Below are positions 59,291 through 64,000 of a DNA stretch of 64,000 bases, piece by piece (the first letter of the stretch is position 1; each line of letters opens with the position of its first letter). Source of the stretch: Spongilla lacustris (Eukaryota; Porifera; Demospongiae; Spongillida; Spongillidae); NCBI GenBank assembly GCA_949361645.1, contig OX442427.1, forward strand, positions 8,474,239 to 8,538,238. The letters are read 5' to 3'. The notes under the pieces are model-generated. The model searched no databases and had not been told where the DNA came from. It worked only from the letters and a program-made list of their open reading frames with translations. A program made the translations under genes and the position numbers.

Positions 59291-60240
59291 AAGTGCAAAG
59301 TCGGTAAGCTTATGTATGCATCGGTGTGCGTAGGTATCGTGTGTTTATGTTTACAGTGGGTGTAAGCGTGCGTGTCCTCAGCCATCGTGCCGTGCCATCT
59401 ACATGCGTGCCCGTGCTAGCCCAATATTTGCCTTGCCAAAACACACCTCGAAGCCGTTGCCTCCGTTTAACTAAGCCATCTACATGCGTGCCCGTGCTAG
59501 CTCCATAGTTGCCATACAACAATTGATTTGTTGGGTGTGCGCACGCCTATGCGCATTGAACCCATTGAACCCAAGTACAAAGTCTGGGTAACCCAGGTAC
59601 AAAGTCTGTAGGCTTATGTGCTTGGGTGTAGCCATCGTGCCGTGTCATCATTGCGCTGTACAACAAAGGTAATAGCCCTAAGCCACAAGTCTACCGCGTC
59701 GTGTACAGGCTATCCATGCCGACACGCCTGCCAGCCCTTGTGTAAAAGCTTGTGACTGTATTACCTACAAATTTGCTCTGGGAAGTGTCCCTGTATCTGA
59801 TGGGCCGTAAACATTGTACTCATGTATGCCTACTGAACGTTGCCCATGCCCTAACCTGTTGCGTTCACGTGCTATATGCCTGCCCGCTCTGTGCATGCCT
59901 CTAGTAAACATTCTCTGACACTGCCAAGTTGTAAACAAGTTTGCCGTGCCATACTAAGCCTGACGTGCACATGCCCGTGTCGTTACCCGTGTATGCCTAC
60001 TGAACTTTGCCCATGCGTTCGCGTGCTATATGCCTGTAAACTTTTAAATTGCCTGCCCGCTCTGTGTGTGCCTCTAGTAAGCATTCTCTGACACTGGCAC
60101 GTTGTAAAAAAGCTCGCCATGTTATAATGAATAATAAAACAAAATATAGAGCTGTACATCAGCAGTTGCAGCAGCTGCATTATGAACCTGTACGAAAAAA
60201 AAATAGATGGAAGTAAATATTAATTTTGGTGCATCCTACA
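59291..60240 (+). repeat. Dispersed repeat family, copy 2
   Basis: It shares with copy 1 (37.3-38.0 kb), in order: GGTAAGCTTATGTATG, the two CGTGCCATCTACATGCGTGC/AAGCCATCTACATGCGTGCC blocks, AAGTACAAAGTC...AACCCAGGTACAAAGTCTG, and the tail GAGCTGTACATCAGCAGTTG...GCAGCTGCATTATGAACCTG with an A-run and GTAAATATT. It also contains an internal duplication of CGTGTATGCCTACTGAAC-type sequence (about 59822 and 59993). No protein is encoded. Confidence 0.7.
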
Positions 60241-60620
60241 CATACACACACATATGCACACACACACAAACACTACTCATAATACACACAGTACACACAA
60301 ACACTACTCACACAATACACACAGTACACACATACACTCGCACACATGTTCATGCAAATACACACACACACAAAACGTAGTGTATGCACACACGACAGAT
60401 GACACATAGACAACTCTTTATGTGTACACACACTAATGTATATGTATACAACCCACACAAACACACACATGCACACAAATGCACACACACATGCGCACAA
60501 ATGCACACACACATGCACACACAAATGCATGTTGATGCAAAAACGCACAGACACACACCCACATCACACACATACGCACAAAATGTAGTGTATGTGCACA
60601 CACGACAGAAGATACATTAA
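60239..60620. repeat. CA-rich microsatellite and variant repeats
   Basis: ACACACA-type and CACAAATGCACAC units dominate. The two blocks at about 60350-60410 and 60540-60610 share (A)CACAAA(A)(C/T)GTAGTGTATG and CACACACGACAG and look duplicated. The open frames with repeated Cys-Val on the minus strand are artefacts. Confidence 0.75.
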
Positions 60621-62280
60621 CTTCTGGTACATGTAGACTTGAGACAAACACACTAATGTATGCTGGTGCAATACAGCAATGTTGAGTTTAAGCTTCTCAC
60701 ATACAAGCACATAATGCATGCCCCTATTACACGGTAATACAGACATGCAAACATATGATCCTACACTCCCTACAGTACAAATGTGCTTATATCAGTTGAA
60801 ATCTTGTAAAACCAGGGTGCAATTCACAACAACACACCACTACTATAATCACAACTATGTGTATGCTTACAACATCAGCAAATTTGGGTAGTACTATTGG
60901 GCAATCATAAATGCCATGCATCCGTTAGTACATGCATGTATATTGCACAGTATAGTCATCATAATGGATGCGAGGCATTTTGCACAATACCCAAGCTAAT
61001 GTGGTGAATTTGTGTATACATACGGCTAATTGGACTGTTGTAATTGAATAATACCTTCAAACCCACAAGTGTTTTGTAAGGTTAATTATACGCTATAAAT
61101 AGGGAAATCAAAGCCTATATAGTTAAGGTCAGACTGGCGAGAGCCCCCCCTATTAGGGGGGCTCAAGGGATTTAGCATTTCATGGTCTAGGGGCCGCTAC
61201 TTCCCTCCCTTAAGCCAAGAGGCCTTGGATGGCAGTTGAGAGTGGCAGTCATTTATGGCGTAATGCTGTCTCTGCCACCATCCGAATTTATTTTTTTGTT
61301 TTTGTACCCATTGGTACAGTGCAACACATACCTCCCTCTCATATCCTATGTATACTAAATATTTTTTACGTACATGCTACTATGCATTATTAGGTCTTGT
61401 TATTTTTTTCATCGTTTTTAAAATCATGTTTACTCAGCATAATACAGCTCTGTGTACATGCATTGCAGCAATAAGTTTCCCTGCCAATATGCCTATATTA
61501 AACAAGTGGCAATATAATTATATATCTTTTGGATATGAGAGTAAACAGTTGATACCAAATCACCTTGAATACACAGCTACTCAATCGTAAGTGATTTGCA
61601 GCTCTGCATCATGCATGTGACAGAAATCCTCATGGCATGTTCACATATGAGGAAACAATGATTATGTGTGATGCTCAACATTGATAACAGTACAAACACA
61701 GTGCTTGTAGTCTCTAAAGTCTTAAATTGATGCAAAAATGGATGGGTGCACTCAAACTGTTTGTGATTCTACAACTACCAGTACATCGCTTAAATCTTTA
61801 CATGGTTTAGTGGCTTAACAATGTAATTATATACTTATTCGTTATAGGTACCTAAGCAGATTAGCTAAACATGACACGAACCTGTTAATTTATATGCCCA
61901 CTACCATGTATGTACAAGCGTACGTTTAGTACGACACTCTAATGCACATACAAATAACTTGAGTGCTTAGCTGTACACAGTTAATTGTGCTATAAAAATA
62001 TAGTTAACTGTATAACAGAATTCCTCCTATGGCATATTCACAACAATCACTTTATTGTGCTGCACACATTCTTAACACATAAGCCCAGTAAGATGATAAT
62101 GCTTGCTTGCAATTCTGGGATGATATATAACCTCAACAAGCCTTGTGTTGCATATTCACCCACCCCCTGGAGAAGCTTCTATTTGGTCTCTCCATATTAT
62201 ATGGCTCACTGCTCACTATGCTTGTGTGAATTTAATGTAAGTTATAGGGATGTATTTTGGGAACCATAGAACATCACAAC
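60621..62280. other. Non-coding stretch
   Basis: No gene recognised. A perfect hairpin GAGCCCCCC...GGGGGGCTC lies at 61141-61164. Confidence 0.4.
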
Positions 62281-62968
62281 ACAACTTGGTGTGGCAAACT
62301 TTGTACATGCCTACTGTTTTTTTGTACATGCCTTCCGCATCACCTACTGTCAGCTAGAAGCTTTTTACATACCTGCCGCACGTGCTTTGTACATGACTTT
62401 CGCCAGGCCTGTCAGCTACAAACTTACATGCGTCCCATGCTACCTAGGAGTTTTTCACAATGAGCTTACACACCTCTAGTATCACGTAGACCTAGTACAC
62501 GGGTGTATATACCGTTTCCATGTATAAACTTAAAACACGCCATCTACACTGCCATGCATCTCTAAACTTAGCACACGTCTGCCATGTAATGCACAAGATT
62601 CACAGACGTTACCAGACTCTTCCGTGGCATCACGTACGACAGCTCAAGGGTGATTTTCAATTAGCGCACATCAATAAACAATAAATTGGTTTTTCAATTG
62701 TGACGCTGCAAGTGACGTAATGCTGTTTAGCATCGGGAGCTATCGAACTACCGATTCGTAGTACGTTTCTCGTTTGTTTGTCTATATGTGTACCAGCTAT
62801 ACCAAGAGTGCTTGTTTGCGGGTGTGTCAGTACATGTTTGTTGTGCGATGTAAAAGCCTAACGTACTAGTACGCAGCTTAACGCACGTCTATCATGCTTG
62901 CCGTGTCACTGAAGGCAGAAAGCACAGGTACAACGATGCAAAATGCAAAGAACTCGGCTGGTTGTGTG

Positions 62969-63140
62969 TTCCCTAGATAGCTGAGACTTATGGTGCATGG
63001 GGAAATCAGCTGGCATCACGGGTGCCACTCTTACATGCAGGCCCCAAGTCGACTGTACTTTGGAGACATCTATGGCAGGCTCAACCTCCACCTAGTGAAG
63101 GCCAATGCCACTGCCGTCCTCACCAGATGTATTTTTAAAT
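62969..63140 (+). pseudogene. Retroelement-type C-terminal fragment (plus-strand copy)
   Basis: Read with one frameshift, this segment gives AETYGAWG, QLASRV, GPKSTVL, then YGRLNLHLVKANATAVL and a stop. The motif xYGAWGxxA...LASRLA...LYGRLNLxLVRANAxAxL is a recurrent tail seen in invertebrate retroelement-derived proteins (recognised from memory; exact family not assigned). A gap and frameshift make it a dead fragment. Confidence 0.45.
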
Positions 63141-63299
63141 AACTATAGGCTATGTTTAAGATTGTACCCATGTGTAGAAGTATTGTATTATGTATTAACA
63201 AATTTAATACGTAACTATCATCAATACATAATAATAAATTTTCCATTAATATTACAGCAGTAAGATAAATAAATGCAACCTACTATTGCTAATAGTCAG

Positions 63300-63490
63300 G
63301 GACAAAACATCTGGAGAGGATGGCTGTGGCGTTGGCTCAAACTAAGTTGAGGTTCAGCCTGCCATACAAGGCAGCTAGGATCTCAGCCTTAGCCCTGTTG
63401 GAGCTAGATGCAAGGCGAGAGGCCAGAAGTGAAAATGACTCCATTGCTTATGTCCCCCAAGCACCATATGCCTCAACCACCATGGGGACG
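63300..63490 (-). pseudogene. Retroelement-type C-terminal fragment (minus-strand copy)
   Basis: On the minus strand the segment reads YGAWGT, a stop, then AMESFSLLASRLASSSN, RAKAEILAALYGRLNLNLV, a stop, then ANATAILSR. It is the same motif as at 62969-63140 but in the opposite orientation, about 200 bp away, forming an inverted pair. Stops show it is not functional. Confidence 0.45.
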
Positions 63491-63915
63491 CAAACCCACC
63501 CACACCTTGGTACAATAATATAAATTATGGACTATAAATTTTTATCTTAGAAAAAAAAACCTTGTTTTTCCTTTCATAATAATAATCCATGAGGCTACCT
63601 TGCACATTGTCAGAGCATACCACTCGAGTTTCCGTAGTCATGCATTTTAACTATTTGTAATATTTTTGTGCTATTGCTTAAAGTGTTAATAAAATAAGCT
63701 TCCAATATATATATATAAGTAGAAATTACAGCAGAATTTATAGACCTACACTAATAAAATAAAATACAAAATGAAATAAAATAAAATAATAAATGATAAT
63801 AATTAGAATGTATGTACAGCTGTAGATGAGCTAATTCATGCCACTAGTTGCAGCAGTGGTGTTTGAACCTGTATGAAGAGAAATGATTAGTGTTAATCTT
63901 TATTTCAGTGTGCTT

Positions 63916-63968
63916 CCCACACACACACACACACACACATACACACACACACACATACACACATACAC
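63916..63968. repeat. (CA)n microsatellite
   Basis: Nearly pure CA run with three T interruptions, at the same position relative to the dispersed repeat tail as the CA-rich block after copy 2. Confidence 0.9.
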
Positions 63969-64000
63969 GACAGAAGACACTGACATGCATCTGGTACATA

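Larger units (their letters stand above)
62281..63935 (+). repeat. Dispersed repeat family, copy 3 (interrupted)
   Basis: It has CATGCCTACTG/ATACCTGCCGCACG-type words from about 62310, CACGCCATCTACACTGCCATGC near 62537, ACGTCTGCCATG near 62577 and ATTAGCGCACATCAATAAACAA near 62660 (matching copy 1 at 37116). The tail GTATGTACAGCTGTAG...GTTGCAGCAGTGGTGTTTGAACCTG follows at 63810-63875, then a CA run. Between these lie retroelement fragments, so the copy is interrupted or rearranged. Confidence 0.55.

Noticed and set aside
60273..60746. Cys/Val-rich open frames
   Set aside because: Translations of CA-rich microsatellite DNA.

Overview
This is eukaryotic, metazoan-type DNA: spliced genes with GT-AG introns, five perfect copies of the animal telomere hexamer TTAGGG, and a dense mix of animal transposon classes with almost no ordinary host genes. 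The mix (EnSpm/CACTA, hAT, THAP-type and Harbinger-like DNA transposons, Ty3/gypsy, a CR1/L2-like LINE, a Crypton-like tyrosine recombinase) and the abundance of acatgta words suggest a marine invertebrate, perhaps a sponge or another non-bilaterian. The taxon is inference only.

Layout. 0-4.3 kb: a probable host exon with a centrosomin CM1-like motif, a Harbinger-like MITE, a fold-back element and strong hairpins. 4.30-9.26 kb: a complete EnSpm/CACTA-like transposon with a TAC target duplication, CACA-type ends, palindromic AATCA/TGATT subterminal arrays and two divergently transcribed spliced genes (a 991-aa Tnp2-type transposase and a 265-aa coiled-coil protein). 13.2-14.3 kb: the 5' end of a hAT element. 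14.69-21.27 kb: a Ty3/gypsy retrotransposon on the minus strand with 151-bp LTRs, broken by stops, frameshifts and two nested DNA transposons. 23.7-34.3 kb: a satellite built from 365-bp and 959-bp units in higher-order blocks, followed by a 71-bp minisatellite. 35.5-36.8 kb: a deletion derivative of a DNA transposon keeping a THAP zinc finger at one end and a second gene end at the other. 39.4-43.1 kb: a LINE on the minus strand whose ORF1 and ORF2 share one frame and are separated by a single UAG. 46.5-55.4 kb: a satellite of about 190-195-bp units ending in an inverted unit, then degenerate telomere-like DNA, G-rich repeats and (TTAGGG)5. 57.5-59.1 kb: an intact five-exon tyrosine recombinase gene of 421 aa. 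59.3-64 kb: further copies of a dispersed repeat also seen at 37-38 kb, CA-rich microsatellites and an inverted pair of retroelement tail fragments.

Functionally, the two genes of the CACTA-like element form a plausible self-mobilising unit, with the transposase and a possible DNA-binding partner for the subterminal sites. The tyrosine recombinase is the other gene that still looks intact. The gypsy element, hAT and THAP pieces are dead or non-autonomous. The satellite, inverted unit and telomere repeats at 55 kb look like a former chromosome end or an assembly join. All gene models are read by eye; splice sites were chosen because consensus sites and codon phases agree.
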